Assembly (NCBI RefSeq): GCF_046546475.1
Contig: NZ_JBKGXS010000003.1
Span: 186,001 to 250,000 of the forward strand
Source of the DNA: Pseudonocardia phyllosphaerae
Lineage (GTDB): Bacteria > Actinomycetota > Actinomycetes > Mycobacteriales > Pseudonocardiaceae
Length of the DNA stretch: 64,000 nucleotides
Direction of reading: 5' to 3'
The translations under genes and the position numbers were made by a program. Numbering within the stretch: the first letter of the stretch is position 1; each line of letters begins with the position of its first letter. The notes beneath the pieces were generated by a model. It made no database searches and was not told the origin of the DNA. It saw only the letters and a program-made list of their open reading frames with translations. Shown here piece after piece: positions 42,539 to 51,022 of this stretch.

Positions 42539-43027
42539 GTCGATCCGCTCCCGGATCAGGTCGGCGTGCCCGCAGTGCCGCGCGTACTCGGCGACCAGGT
42601 GGGTGAGCACCCAGACCTGCGAGACCGGGGTCCCGCCGAGCGAGCCGTGTGCGTCCGATCCGATCTCGGCGAGGATCCGGCGGGAGTGTGCGACCTCGGC
42701 GTCCCAGTCGGCGCGGGCCGCGGCGAATCCGGCGCCGTCGAGGTCGAAACCGCCGTCGTGGCCGGTCCCGGCCTCGCGCGCGTGCAGCGGCTCGACGTCC
42801 TCACCCGCCAAAACCTCGCGGAACCAGTGCTGCTCGACCGCGGCCAGGTGGCGCACCAGCCCGAGCAGGGTCAGCCCGGACGGGTCCACGGACGCCGTCC
42901 GCAGCTGCTCCTCGCTCAGCCCGTCGCACTTGGCGAGCAGGGTGGTCCGGTAGAAGTCGAGCCAGCCGGCGAGGGTGGCCCGCGGGTCGGCCTGCATCGG
43001 CGGCATGCCGCGCTCGGTCGTCGTCAC
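42521..43027 (-). CDS. DinB/DUF664-family protein
   Basis: A 168-residue four-helix protein of the DinB superfamily, whose members bind a metal through three His and include bacillithiol- and mycothiol-dependent transferases. Candidate ligands: His in VRHLAAVEQHW and in VLTHLVAEYARHCGHADLIRE. The substrate WLDFYRTTLLAKCDGLSEEQL segment is typical of DUF664. GTG 43027 is chosen because AGGA lies about 8 bases upstream. In a mycothiol-producing actinomycete a thiol-transferase role is likely but unproven. Divergent from an SRPBCC gene. Confidence 0.83.
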   Translation of the reverse strand: MTTTERGMPPMQADPRATLAGWLDFYRTTLLAKCDGLSEEQLRTASVDPSGLTLLGLVRHLAAVEQHWFREVLAGEDVEPLHAREAGTGHDGGFDLDGAGFAAARADWDAEVAHSRRILAEIGSDAHGSLGGTPVSQVWVLTHLVAEYARHCGHADLIRERIDGSTGV

Positions 43028-43077
43028 GCCGGCGATCCTGCCGGCGGGCACCGACAGCCGATGCTTGACTCGTCGGC

Positions 43078-43530
43078 GTGACCACGGAGCAGCCCACCGT
43101 CGTGACCAGTAGCCGCGAGATCGCCGCCGACGCCGCGCGGATCTTCGAGCTGATCGCCGACCCCGCCCGGCAGCCGAGCTGGGACGGCAACGACAACCTC
43201 GTCGAGACCGCCGGCGACCAGCGCGTCCACGCGATCGGGGACATCTTCGCGACCACCCTGACCAACGGCGGGGTGCGGGAGAACCGCGTCGTCGAGTTCG
43301 AGGAGGGGCGCCGGATCGCGTGGAAGCCCTCCGACGTGGGAGCGGAACCCGCCGGGCACCTGTGGCGCTGGGAGCTGGAGCCCCTCGACGACGGCTGCAC
43401 CCTGGTCACGCACACCTACGACTGGTCCGGGCTCACCGACGAGAAGCGGTTCCCGCGGGCCTGCTCGACCTCGCCGGAGATGCTCGCAGCGTCGCTGGAG
43501 CGCCTCGCCACGGCAGCGGAAACGAGCTGA
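43078..43530 (+). CDS. SRPBCC-family protein
   Basis: A 150-residue START-like protein: SSREIAADAARIFELIADPARQPSWDGNDN at the N-terminus, WRWELEPLDDGCTLVTHTYDWSGL in the sheet, and a C-terminal helix. It is shaped to bind a small hydrophobic ligand; no catalytic residues can be assigned. GTG 43078 lies 50 bases from the divergent DinB start. Confidence 0.83.
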   Translation: MTTEQPTVVTSSREIAADAARIFELIADPARQPSWDGNDNLVETAGDQRVHAIGDIFATTLTNGGVRENRVVEFEEGRRIAWKPSDVGAEPAGHLWRWELEPLDDGCTLVTHTYDWSGLTDEKRFPRACSTSPEMLAASLERLATAAETS

Positions 43531-43593
43531 TCAGGCGTGATCTGTATCACTTGATTCGCACATCGATCACTGGAATCGTGCTCTCTTGGCGCA

Positions 43594-44028
43594 ATGGATT
43601 CCGATGAGATCGTCGCCGTTCTCGGGGCCTGTCCCGGTACCCGGTTGATCGAGGCGAACGGTGACGTGTTCGCCATTCACGACCCCGAACACGACTACGA
43701 GCAGCGACCACGCCAGGGCTGGGCGACCGTCGTGAACTCCGACGTCAACGACACCGCGTCCGACCTCGACCGACCCGGCGTGTTCCGGCTGAACATCGGC
43801 CTGCCGAAGCAGCGGTTCGCCGAACTGTTTCCCGACGCCGGCGCCGTATTCGACCCGACCGCGCCCGACTCGTTGTTCCCGCACCCGGTCTACGGCGCCT
43901 ACCACTGGGTATCGGTGATCAATCCGGACACGACGTGGCCGCAGGTCCGCACCCTGCTCGACGACGCACACGCCTTCGCCGTCCGGAAGCACGAGAACGC
44001 GAGCCGACGGCGGGCCGAGCGCGGGTGA
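43594..44028 (+). CDS. DUF6194-type conserved protein
   Basis: A 144-residue cytosolic protein. FAIHDPEHDYEQRPRQGWATVVNSD, then SDLDRPGVFRLNIGLPKQRF, HPVYGAYHWVSVINP and a basic C-terminus form the pattern of a conserved actinobacterial family (DUF6194, from memory). The family is small, of unknown function, and probably related to MmcQ/YjbR-like folds. ATG 43594. Nothing in its neighbours explains it. Confidence 0.75.
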   Translation: MDSDEIVAVLGACPGTRLIEANGDVFAIHDPEHDYEQRPRQGWATVVNSDVNDTASDLDRPGVFRLNIGLPKQRFAELFPDAGAVFDPTAPDSLFPHPVYGAYHWVSVINPDTTWPQVRTLLDDAHAFAVRKHENASRRRAERG

Positions 44029-44094
44029 CCGGCACCATGGAGCGGTGCCGCAGCCGACCGTGACCGCCGAGGCGCTGATCGCCGCCGCGCGCCC

Positions 44095-44709
44095 GTGACC
44101 ACCGCCCACTGGCTGCTCGACGTCGCGCGCAGCGTCGGCCCGTGGGCCCTGGTGCTCGCCGCCGTCGCGCTGGTCGCGGAGTCCGGGCTGCTCATCGGGG
44201 TCGTCCTGCCCGGGATCAGCGTCCCGGTGGGACTCGGACTGCTCGCCGGGACCGGGACGGTACCTGCGGTCGCGGCGGGTGCGACGGCGGTCGCCGCGGC
44301 TGCGGCCGGGCCGAGCCTGGGGTTCCGGCTGGCCCGGCGCGAGGGCACCGCGTTCCTGCACGACCGGCGCGTCCCGGGGATCGCGCGACGCGCGCTCGAG
44401 ACGGTCGAGCACCGGCCGGCGCTCACCGTCGTCGTCGGGCAGTGGTTCGCCGTGGCGCGCACGCTGGCGCCGCGGCTCGCCGCCGACACGGGTCTGCCCT
44501 ACGCGCGGTTCGCCCTGGTCAGCGTCCCGGCGGCAGCGGCGTGGGCGTTCGCGACGTTCACGCTCGGCCGCTATCTGGTGATCGGCTCGGCGACCGCGGC
44601 GCGGATCCTGTCCGCACAGCAGGTGACCGCCGGGGTCCTGCTGGCGCTGCTGGTGATCGTGCTGGTGTGGACGCTGGTGCGCGCCCTGGTCCGTCGTCGC
44701 CGGACGTAG
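44095..44709 (+). CDS. DedA-family membrane protein
   Basis: A 204-residue membrane protein of the DedA/SNARE-associated family, now viewed as lipid scramblase or undecaprenyl/phospholipid transporters. VALVAESGLLIGVVLPGISVPV is the first re-entrant helix with the conserved Glu. GQWFAVARTLAPRLAADTGLPYARF corresponds to the Arg/Pro-rich family motif. The C-terminal end is strongly basic. Convergent with the diiron oxygenase, 2 bases apart. Confidence 0.87.
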   Translation: MTTAHWLLDVARSVGPWALVLAAVALVAESGLLIGVVLPGISVPVGLGLLAGTGTVPAVAAGATAVAAAAAGPSLGFRLARREGTAFLHDRRVPGIARRALETVEHRPALTVVVGQWFAVARTLAPRLAADTGLPYARFALVSVPAAAAWAFATFTLGRYLVIGSATAARILSAQQVTAGVLLALLVIVLVWTLVRALVRRRRT

Positions 44710-44711
44710 GG

Positions 44712-45620
44712 TCAGATCAGGTTCGCGGCCCGGTAGATCCGCATCGCCGGACGGGTCAGCAGGCCGCACGAGTTGAGGAACTCCATCAGCCCGGCGACCG
44801 ACGAGCGCAGCAGCGCCTTGCGCGCCTCGTTGGCCTTCGCCTCGCGTACCGCGCGCCGCCGATCGAGCCCGATGTTCGCGTAGACCTGCGCGTTCCACAT
44901 GCTGTCGACGACGGCGAAGGCGACCAGCGCGACGTAGAGCGCGCTGAGCCGGCGGCGGATCGGCCCCGCGTCGCGCAGCGCCTCGCGCGTCTCCTCGCGG
45001 GCGAACTTCATGTGCCGGGACTCCTCGATCACGTGGATGTTCGCGACCGTGCGCAGCATCGGCAGGACGCGCTCGTCGCGCATCCAGTCCCGCTGCATGA
45101 CGTCGAGGACCTCCTCGGCGACCAGCACCGCGGCGTAGGCGCCCTCACCGGTGGCGGTGGACTTGTAGAGCCGTCCGAGCGCCAGGATCCAGCGTTTCGG
45201 CAGGTAGAGCGGGGTTCCCATCGCCTCGATCATGCGGGCGAACATGTTGGAGTGCCGGCACTCGTCGGCGATCTCGGTCAGCGCCCAGCGGAAGGACGGG
45301 TCGGCGGGGTTCGCGGCGTAGAAGTCCCGCAGGATCATCTGCTGCAGGATCATCTCGAACCAGATGCCGGTCGAGGCGACCGTCGCGGTCTCGTGCCGGG
45401 TCAGCGCGACCCGCTGGTCCTCGGTCATCTCCGCCCAGTAACGCGTGCCGTAGAGGCTGCACCACTCCGGGCTCATCCCGTACTTGCCGTCCTCGAGCGG
45501 AGCGTCCCAGTCGATCTCCGTCATCGGGTCGAGGGAGAGCTCCGCGGACGAGCGCAGCAGCCGCTCGGCGGTGTCGTGCCGGTCGGCCGCACTGTCACGG
45601 GTCGAGGGGGTGACGGACAT
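44712..45620 (-). CDS. AurF-like diiron oxygenase
   Basis: A 302-residue ferritin-like diiron protein. The ligand pattern is visible: RHETATVASTGIWFE, EIADECRHSNMFARMIE (ExxH), LVAEEVLDVMQRD and VIEESRHMKFAREE (ExxH). This matches the p-aminobenzoate N-oxygenase AurF family and its mycobacterial paralogs, which oxidise amines or lipids with O2. The C-terminal helix (LSALYVALVAFAVVDSMW) is hydrophobic. A palindromic operator lies 24 bases upstream of the start, so it is probably controlled by a TetR-type repressor encoded elsewhere. Confidence 0.86.
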   Translation of the reverse strand: MSVTPSTRDSAADRHDTAERLLRSSAELSLDPMTEIDWDAPLEDGKYGMSPEWCSLYGTRYWAEMTEDQRVALTRHETATVASTGIWFEMILQQMILRDFYAANPADPSFRWALTEIADECRHSNMFARMIEAMGTPLYLPKRWILALGRLYKSTATGEGAYAAVLVAEEVLDVMQRDWMRDERVLPMLRTVANIHVIEESRHMKFAREETREALRDAGPIRRRLSALYVALVAFAVVDSMWNAQVYANIGLDRRRAVREAKANEARKALLRSSVAGLMEFLNSCGLLTRPAMRIYRAANLI

Positions 45621-45643
45621 GCCCGCTCCTTCGCGACGACGCT

Positions 45644-45673
45644 GTTACCGCTGGTAACGCTACTTCCGGTAAC
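45644..45673. promoter_or_regulatory. Palindromic operator upstream of the diiron oxygenase
   Basis: GTTACC-GCT-GGTAAC (45644-45658) is a perfect palindrome, followed by a further CCGGTAACC half-site at about 45666-45673. It lies in the gap between two divergent genes and close to the start of the oxygenase. This is the type of site bound by TetR-family repressors. Confidence 0.6.
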
Positions 45674-45782
45674 CTCGCTGGGCAAGGGCCGCGACCAGGG
45701 AATCTCCAGCGACTTCCACCGAACGGCCTTGGTCGCGCCGGCACGGTGCAACGCTCCTCGGCATCAGATCGAGGGGCGGCAC

Positions 45783-46961
45783 ATGAAGCGCAGGAGCATG
45801 ATCCCGCTGGTGGGTGTCCTGCTGGGTGGTCTGCTGGTGGGCGGGGCCGAGACGCTCCGCCGCGAGGCGTCCGCGGCCCCCGTCGCGCCGGCCGAGGTGG
45901 TGGCGACCGACCCCGCCGGGTCCACGGCCGCTGCGTCCCTGCGTCCCCTGGACGCCTGCACACTCACCACGACCGCGGTCCGGAACGCGCCACCCGGCGC
46001 ACCGGTGGCGGGGCTCTCCGCGGAACGCTCGTCGCTCGACAACACATGCCGCCTGACGACCCGGGAGAACGTGAAGCTCCAGGTCGTGGTCGGGTCGGAG
46101 TTCGGCGATGAGGAACGTGGACGGTCGGCACAGGTCACCATCGCCGGAGTCCGCGCCTTCCGGCAGGAGCAAGTCCGGTACACCTCGTACGCCGATGGCA
46201 CCGCCTGCACCATCGACGTCGCCGTCGGGTTCACCCGGTCCATCGGCGTCTCCGCCGAGAGGGACGTGCCCCACGGGCAGCCGGAGCCCGACCGCTGTGC
46301 GGTCGCCGAGGAGCTCGCGACCGGTGTCACGCACGCGGTCACCGCCACCGCGGTGCAGCCGGGTACACCGCCGGTCCGGTTCCTGCGGCCGGACGAGCCC
46401 TACCGTCGCCGGACCGGGCCCTGCGCCGACGCCCACCCGGCGGTGGGCTGCGCGCTGCCCGCCGACGTCGACGCGCCCGGATCCGTCGAGGACCTGCTGG
46501 AGTCGAAGGACGCGAGCTACCTCTGCGCCGCAGGTCTGGGGCCGGTGCGCCGCGCGTTCGGGCCCGACATGGTCGCCGCGACCCGCGGGGACTTCTGCGT
46601 CTTCAGCCACGAGCGCGGCGAGGTCGAGGTCGAGCTGTCGGCCAACCCGGCCTTCACGTACGCGGACTACGGCCATCACGGCGTCGGCACCGTCCGCGAC
46701 CACGACGTCGCCGGGCACTCCGGCCAGCTGATCGAGATGCCCGGGCACGACGGCTCGATCGACCGGGACTGGTACGTGACCCCGTACCCCGACGTGGACG
46801 GTCGCACCGACACCCGCCGGGGCGTCATCGCGCTGTCCACATCGGTCCGGGCACCCCGCGGCACCGCGGCGCCGTGGCGGCGGACCACGCTGCGCGACCC
46901 GGCTCTCGGCCTGCGCGGCGAGCAGGTGCTGGCCGACATCCTCTCCGAGTACGACGGTTGA
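45783..46961 (+). CDS. Secreted protein with two DUF3558-like halves
   Basis: A 392-residue exported protein. The signal peptide (about 1-32) ends at SAA. Each half has the pattern of DUF3558: an early Cys in LDACTLTT or ASYLCAA, a second in NTCRL or GDFCVF, then a short beta strand (LQVVVGSEF, VEVELSANP). A further Cys pair separates the halves (GPCADAHPAVGCAL). DUF3558 proteins are actinobacterial exported proteins of unknown role. There is no lipobox Cys. Confidence 0.6.
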   Translation: MKRRSMIPLVGVLLGGLLVGGAETLRREASAAPVAPAEVVATDPAGSTAAASLRPLDACTLTTTAVRNAPPGAPVAGLSAERSSLDNTCRLTTRENVKLQVVVGSEFGDEERGRSAQVTIAGVRAFRQEQVRYTSYADGTACTIDVAVGFTRSIGVSAERDVPHGQPEPDRCAVAEELATGVTHAVTATAVQPGTPPVRFLRPDEPYRRRTGPCADAHPAVGCALPADVDAPGSVEDLLESKDASYLCAAGLGPVRRAFGPDMVAATRGDFCVFSHERGEVEVELSANPAFTYADYGHHGVGTVRDHDVAGHSGQLIEMPGHDGSIDRDWYVTPYPDVDGRTDTRRGVIALSTSVRAPRGTAAPWRRTTLRDPALGLRGEQVLADILSEYDG

Positions 46962-46974
46962 CGGCCCGCCCGGC

Positions 46975-47493
46975 TCAGTGCGTGGCGGTCACCATCGGCC
47001 CGACCGTGACCCCCGGACCGGCCTGGATCGGGCCGGACGCGGTGAAGGTGACGGGCAGGTCGTTGAAGCTGTTCCGCGGGGTGAAGGTGATCGTGTCGGC
47101 CGGCTTCGTGTCGCCCGACTGCGGGACGTGGACATCGAACTGGACCGGCATGCCGTCGCCGAGGAAGGTGATGCGGTTCTGGACGCCGGTCGGGCTCACC
47201 TCGGCGGGCACCTGCGTCCCGTTCTCGCTGAACCGCAGGTGCGACGGCGACCCGCCGACCTGGCAGGTCGAGGTTCCCGGGTCGGCGTAGACGGTCACCG
47301 TGTAGTTCGCGACGTCGGCGGTCGACGGTCGCGGAGTGATCGTCCCGTGCTGGTGACCGGCGTTGCAGGCGCTCGGGCCGGGCTTCGCGGCCGGTGCGGC
47401 GGAGGCGATCCCGGCCGGGACGAGGGCGGCGGACGCCGCGACGGCCAGGGCGACGGCCGTCCTGCCGGCGGTGCGTACGAGTCGGGTCTGCAT
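46975..47493 (-). CDS. Secreted DUF4232-like protein
   Basis: A 172-residue exported protein. The signal peptide (about 1-33) ends IASA. The mature part begins with CNAGHQHG and has a single further Cys in STCQVGGSPSHLRFSENG, then beta-strand segments (ITFLGDGMPVQFDVHVP, DTITFTPRN, LPVTFTASG). This resembles DUF4232, an immunoglobulin-like domain of secreted actinobacterial proteins. ATG 47493 with AGAGG 8 bases upstream. Function unknown. Confidence 0.68.
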   Translation of the reverse strand: MQTRLVRTAGRTAVALAVAASAALVPAGIASAAPAAKPGPSACNAGHQHGTITPRPSTADVANYTVTVYADPGTSTCQVGGSPSHLRFSENGTQVPAEVSPTGVQNRITFLGDGMPVQFDVHVPQSGDTKPADTITFTPRNSFNDLPVTFTASGPIQAGPGVTVGPMVTATH

Positions 47494-47608
47494 GAGCGGT
47501 ACCTCTCTCGGTCTCACGGGCGCTCCGGCGGCGGGCCGTCGAAGTGCAGTCACGAGAGAAGACGGGCCGGGCGCCGACGGGTTCGCCCGGGATGACATTG
47601 ATCTCCGT

Positions 47609-47648
47609 TGCGTCACCCGCCGGAGCCGGCGGCCCGGCGGGTGACGCA
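47609..47648 (-). terminator. Hairpin terminator after the acyltransferase gene
   Basis: Perfect 15-bp arms (47609-47623 and 47634-47648, core TGCGTCACCCGCCGG) with a 10-nt loop, in the 232-bp gap downstream of the acyltransferase. Confidence 0.75.
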
Positions 47649-47725
47649 TCGATCGGGATCTCCCACCCGCCGCGAGGCCGGCGAGCAGCGCATCCAGACC
47701 CGGACTCCGCGCCACCGGGGAAGGA

Positions 47726-49003
47726 TCAAGCACTCCGAACCGGCGGAGAACCTCGGTGAGGGGTCCGGGTTCGCGGCAGGACGGTCTCGATCACCGTGTG
47801 CTGCAGCCATTCGAGCGGTCCGCGCCGCGCCCAACGGTGCAGGACGAGCGACGGCACAGAGGCGACGACCACAGCGATGGCGAAGGCTGCCACCGTTCGG
47901 TTCACCGGCCCGTCCGCGGTCGTGAAAAGACCGGAGGACAGCACCAGGAAGTGCGCGAAGTACCAGGTCAAGGCCATGCTGCCGAAGGCGGCCATCGGCC
48001 GCAGGGCCGGCTTCCACCGCGGCCGATCCATGAGGACGAGCAGCGTTCCCAGCAGGGTGGCGATGATGCCGCCCATCGCGACGGTCTCGGTGATGCTGAA
48101 CTGCGCCGTCCCGGGTCCGGGGTGATCGAGGGCGACCAGGAGTTGCCACGGGGTCTGAGCGTCGGCCGCGGCCGGAGGCAGGTCGTCGACGGCCGCGATT
48201 GCCGCGCCCGCATCGAGCACTGATGTCGCGACGATCCCGATCGCGACAGCACCCGCGGCGACCGCGGCGCCGAGCGCCACGAGACGGCGCCGTACCCCGT
48301 CGGATCGCAGATCGAGCCTGCCCAGCGCGAGCCCCATCACCAGGAACGGCAGCACCGACAAAGTGTCCTGCGAGGTCGGCGAAGCCCCGAACACGATGTT
48401 CTGCGCCAGCGGCAACCAGTCGCCCGGATGTGCCAGCAGCGCGAACCCGCCGTGCTCGTACAGGCTCATCATCGTTTCCATGTCGGGCTCGAACCAGCCT
48501 CCCCGCGTCGCGGCGATCTTGACCACCGGCATCGTCACAGCGAGGACGGCGGCGAGCGGGAACAGGCTCCGCGCCGGGAGCAGCGTCAGCGGTACCAGGA
48601 GGACCAGCCAGAACGCATAGAAGTGCAGGATCTGGGCGTCCCAGCTGCCGAGCTCACCCAGCACCATCGCGAGCACGAACAGCACTCCGGCCCGGACCAG
48701 CACCCGCATCCTGTCGCGGTTCCCGGAGCTGCCGTGCAATCCGCCCGTGGTCAGCGCGACGGTCACCCCGGCCAGTACGAAGAACAGGTCCCGGGACCGA
48801 GTGCCCAGCAAGCTGTTGACCCAGGCGAGCTCGGGAGCCGCGGGACCGTCGAGATCTGACCACCACCCGGTGACCCTGAAGTGCATCCAGACCATGCCGA
48901 GGATCGCCAGCGCCCGTAGTACGTCGATTCCGGCCAGGCGACCGATCGGTGACGCCGGTCGGATCGGCGGTCTGGTCGTTCGGGTCTCGCTTGCGCGGTT
49001 CAT
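47726..49003 (-). CDS. Multi-helix membrane protein, DUF1624/DUF418-like acyltransferase
   Basis: A 425-residue integral membrane protein with about ten helices. GRLAGIDVLRALAILGMVWMHF is the start motif of heparan-alpha-glucosaminide acetyltransferase-like and DUF418 proteins, with the conserved Asp and His. RDLFFVLAGVTVALTTGG follows. Near the C-terminus is MALTWYFAHFLVL. Such proteins move acyl groups across the membrane to surface glycans. ATG 49003 is preferred over ATG 49036 because AGAGG lies about 8 bases upstream of it. Confidence 0.75.
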   Translation of the reverse strand: MNRASETRTTRPPIRPASPIGRLAGIDVLRALAILGMVWMHFRVTGWWSDLDGPAAPELAWVNSLLGTRSRDLFFVLAGVTVALTTGGLHGSSGNRDRMRVLVRAGVLFVLAMVLGELGSWDAQILHFYAFWLVLLVPLTLLPARSLFPLAAVLAVTMPVVKIAATRGGWFEPDMETMMSLYEHGGFALLAHPGDWLPLAQNIVFGASPTSQDTLSVLPFLVMGLALGRLDLRSDGVRRRLVALGAAVAAGAVAIGIVATSVLDAGAAIAAVDDLPPAAADAQTPWQLLVALDHPGPGTAQFSITETVAMGGIIATLLGTLLVLMDRPRWKPALRPMAAFGSMALTWYFAHFLVLSSGLFTTADGPVNRTVAAFAIAVVVASVPSLVLHRWARRGPLEWLQHTVIETVLPRTRTPHRGSPPVRSA

Positions 49004-49210
49004 CGCAGCTACCTCTCGGATCTCCACCACAGGCATGTATCGAGATCCACGCTGTCGTGCCGATGTCCGAGGGCGGTCATGTCGATGTCCCGGTCATGTC
49101 GCAACGCGTCACACCCGGCGCAGCAGTCGCCGCCGGGTTGTTGTCGACGCTTGTTGCCAACGAGGGTCGGACGGACCGGAGGCGATCGTGATCATGCCTC
49201 CGACCTGCGG

Positions 49211-49293
49211 CGGAAGCGGCGGGATTCGAACCCGCGGTCCTTTCGGACGCTCGCTTTCAAGGCGAGTGCAATCGGCCGCTCTGCCACGCTTCC
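49211..49293 (-). tRNA. tRNA-Ser(TGA)
   Basis: 83 nt. Acceptor GGAAGCG/CGCTTCC, anticodon stem CTCGC/GCGAG enclosing CTTGAAA (anticodon TGA), variable arm GTCC-GAAA-GGAC and T-loop TTCGAAT. Confidence 0.95.
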
Positions 49294-49322
49294 GCCGGGG
49301 AGCCTAACCGGTGGCCCCGCGC

Positions 49323-50027
49323 TCAGGCCTGCGCGCGGTAGTAGCCGACGCCGCCCATCAACGTCGTCCCGTGCCCGACCAGGGTGGGTTCGGCGAACCC
49401 GGCCTCGGCGAGCAGCTCGCGCACCGGCCGCTGCGCCTGCCCGTGACCGTGGCCGTGCCCCTGTCCGTGGCCGTGGCCTCCGTGGCCGTGGCGGCGGGCG
49501 GCGGGGTCGAGCCGGTGCAGCAGCGAGAGCAGCGCGTTGACCGGCCGCATCCGCCCGCCGACGCCGGGATCGTCGTCGAGGTCGACGAGGTGCAGGCTGC
49601 CGCCCGGCGCGAGCACCCGGCGGGCCTCGCGCAGTGCCGCCACCCGGGTGTCGGCGGCGACGTGGTGCAGCATCAGTGACGACAGGACGCGGTCGAGCGC
49701 ACCGTCGCCGACCGGCAGTTCCTCGGCGACGCCGACCTCGAACCGGACGTCGATCCCGGCCGCGGCCGCCTTGCGCCGCGCGATCGCCAGGGCGTCGGAG
49801 TCCGGGTCGATCCCGGTCACCGAGGCCGTCGGGACGGCCTCCTTGGCCCGCAGCACGACGTTGCCGGTGCCGCAGCCGATCTCCAGCACGCGGTCGCCGG
49901 GACCGATGCAGGCCTGGGTGAGCAGGCGCCAGTACATCGGCACCGCACCGCCGAGCCGGGCAACGGTGTCGTAGCCGGGCAGCAGCCGCGGGCTGACGAG
50001 CGCGGGCAGGTACCGCTCGGTGGTCAT
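49323..50027 (-). CDS. SAM-dependent methyltransferase with His-Gly repeat insert
   Basis: A 234-residue class I methyltransferase. The SAM loop is VLEIGCGTGNVV at about 48-59, the acidic strand is VTGIDPDSDAL, and LSSLMLHHVA and LREARRVLAPGGSLHLVDL are motifs III-V. Between the core and the C-terminal helix there is an unusual HGHGGHGHGQGHGHGHG stretch. This could bind Ni2+ or Zn2+, as such tracts do in metallochaperones. Divergent from an AraC regulator; a 12-bp direct repeat brackets the gap. Confidence 0.85.
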   Translation of the reverse strand: MTTERYLPALVSPRLLPGYDTVARLGGAVPMYWRLLTQACIGPGDRVLEIGCGTGNVVLRAKEAVPTASVTGIDPDSDALAIARRKAAAAGIDVRFEVGVAEELPVGDGALDRVLSSLMLHHVAADTRVAALREARRVLAPGGSLHLVDLDDDPGVGGRMRPVNALLSLLHRLDPAARRHGHGGHGHGQGHGHGHGQAQRPVRELLAEAGFAEPTLVGHGTTLMGGVGYYRAQA

Positions 50028-50038
50028 GGAGCCCCCTC

Positions 50039-50125
50039 GGACGAAGTTCGTGTACGCCGATCAGCCTTGCTGGCGTACGAGCAGCGCACCAGGCACGATC
50101 CGTGGCCGTGGTGGGACGAAGTTCG
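50039..50125. promoter_or_regulatory. Direct-repeat operator pair between methyltransferase and AraC genes
   Basis: GGACGAAGTTCG occurs at 50039-50050 and again at 50114-50125, exactly 75 bp apart (about seven helical turns) on the same face of the DNA. Each has an inner CGAA-G-TTCG palindrome. AraC proteins bind such spaced direct repeats. The second copy lies inside the annotated start of the AraC gene, hinting that translation may begin at GTG 50138. Confidence 0.55.
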
Positions 50126-51022
50126 GGTGTTCGGCTGGTGCCGTTCGGGTACGCGACGGTCCCGATCGCGGTCCGGCACGTCACCGGCCCGACCGACCTG
50201 GCGCGGGTGCACGGGCCGCACGCCCACGACTTCCTGACGCTGGTGCACGTGGTGCGCGGCGGCTGCCGCTACGTCGTCGACGGCCGGACCTGGGAACTCG
50301 GCGCGGGCGACGCGTTCGTGGTGTCCCCGGGTGCCGTGGTCGACCACGCCGAGGAGACCACGTCCGCACCCGGCGAGTTCTGGGCCGTCACCTTCCCGGT
50401 GGAGGCGCTGAGCACCGCGTCCTGGCAGGACCATCCGCTGCTCGCACCGTTCCTCGGCCGGCACCGCGGCGGCGGTCAGCGGCTGACCGTGCCACCCGCC
50501 GACCGTCCCGCCTGGCGGGCCCGGCTCGTCGAGCTCGACGACGAGCTGGCCCACCGCCGCGACGGGCACGCCGAGGCCGCCCGCGCGCTGCTCACCCTGC
50601 TGCTGGTAGCGCTGGGCAGGCTCGTCGACGACGTCCCCGCAGAGTCGGGTGACGCGCTGCTCGCGGCGGTGTTCGGCGTCGTCGAGCAGCGGTACGCCGG
50701 GCCGCTGTCGCTGCGTGACGTGGCCGCGGCCGTCGGGCTCACCCCCGGGCACCTGACCACGGTCGTCCGGCAGGCGACCGGGCGGACCGTCCAGCAGTGG
50801 ATCACCGAGCGGCGGCTGCGCGAGGCCCGCCGGCTGCTCGTGTCCACCGACCTGCCGGTCGCCGACGTCGGAGCCCGGGTCGGCTATCCCGACCCGGGCT
50901 ACTTCGCCCGCCGCTTCCGCGCGGCGCACGGCGTCCCGCCCGCCGGCTGGCGCACCGGATCAGCGCAGGTCAGCGCACCTGTAGGTCCACCCGCACCATC
51001 CGGTGGTCCGACGCCTTGTTGA
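50102..51022 (+). CDS. AraC-family transcriptional regulator
   Basis: A 306-residue regulator. An N-terminal cupin sensor domain (about 15-100: HAHDFLTLVHVVRGGCRYVVDGRTWELGAGDAFVV) is followed by the double helix-turn-helix AraC domain (about 185-290: LSLRDVAAAVGLTPGHLTTVV, VADVGARVGYPDPGYFARRFRAAHG). GTG 50102 is annotated; GTG 50138 is equally possible. It faces away from the methyltransferase, which is its likely target. Its 3' end overlaps the next convergent gene by 53 bases. Confidence 0.88.
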   Translation: MAVVGRSSGVRLVPFGYATVPIAVRHVTGPTDLARVHGPHAHDFLTLVHVVRGGCRYVVDGRTWELGAGDAFVVSPGAVVDHAEETTSAPGEFWAVTFPVEALSTASWQDHPLLAPFLGRHRGGGQRLTVPPADRPAWRARLVELDDELAHRRDGHAEAARALLTLLLVALGRLVDDVPAESGDALLAAVFGVVEQRYAGPLSLRDVAAAVGLTPGHLTTVVRQATGRTVQQWITERRLREARRLLVSTDLPVADVGARVGYPDPGYFARRFRAAHGVPPAGWRTGSAQVSAPVGPPAPSGGPTPC

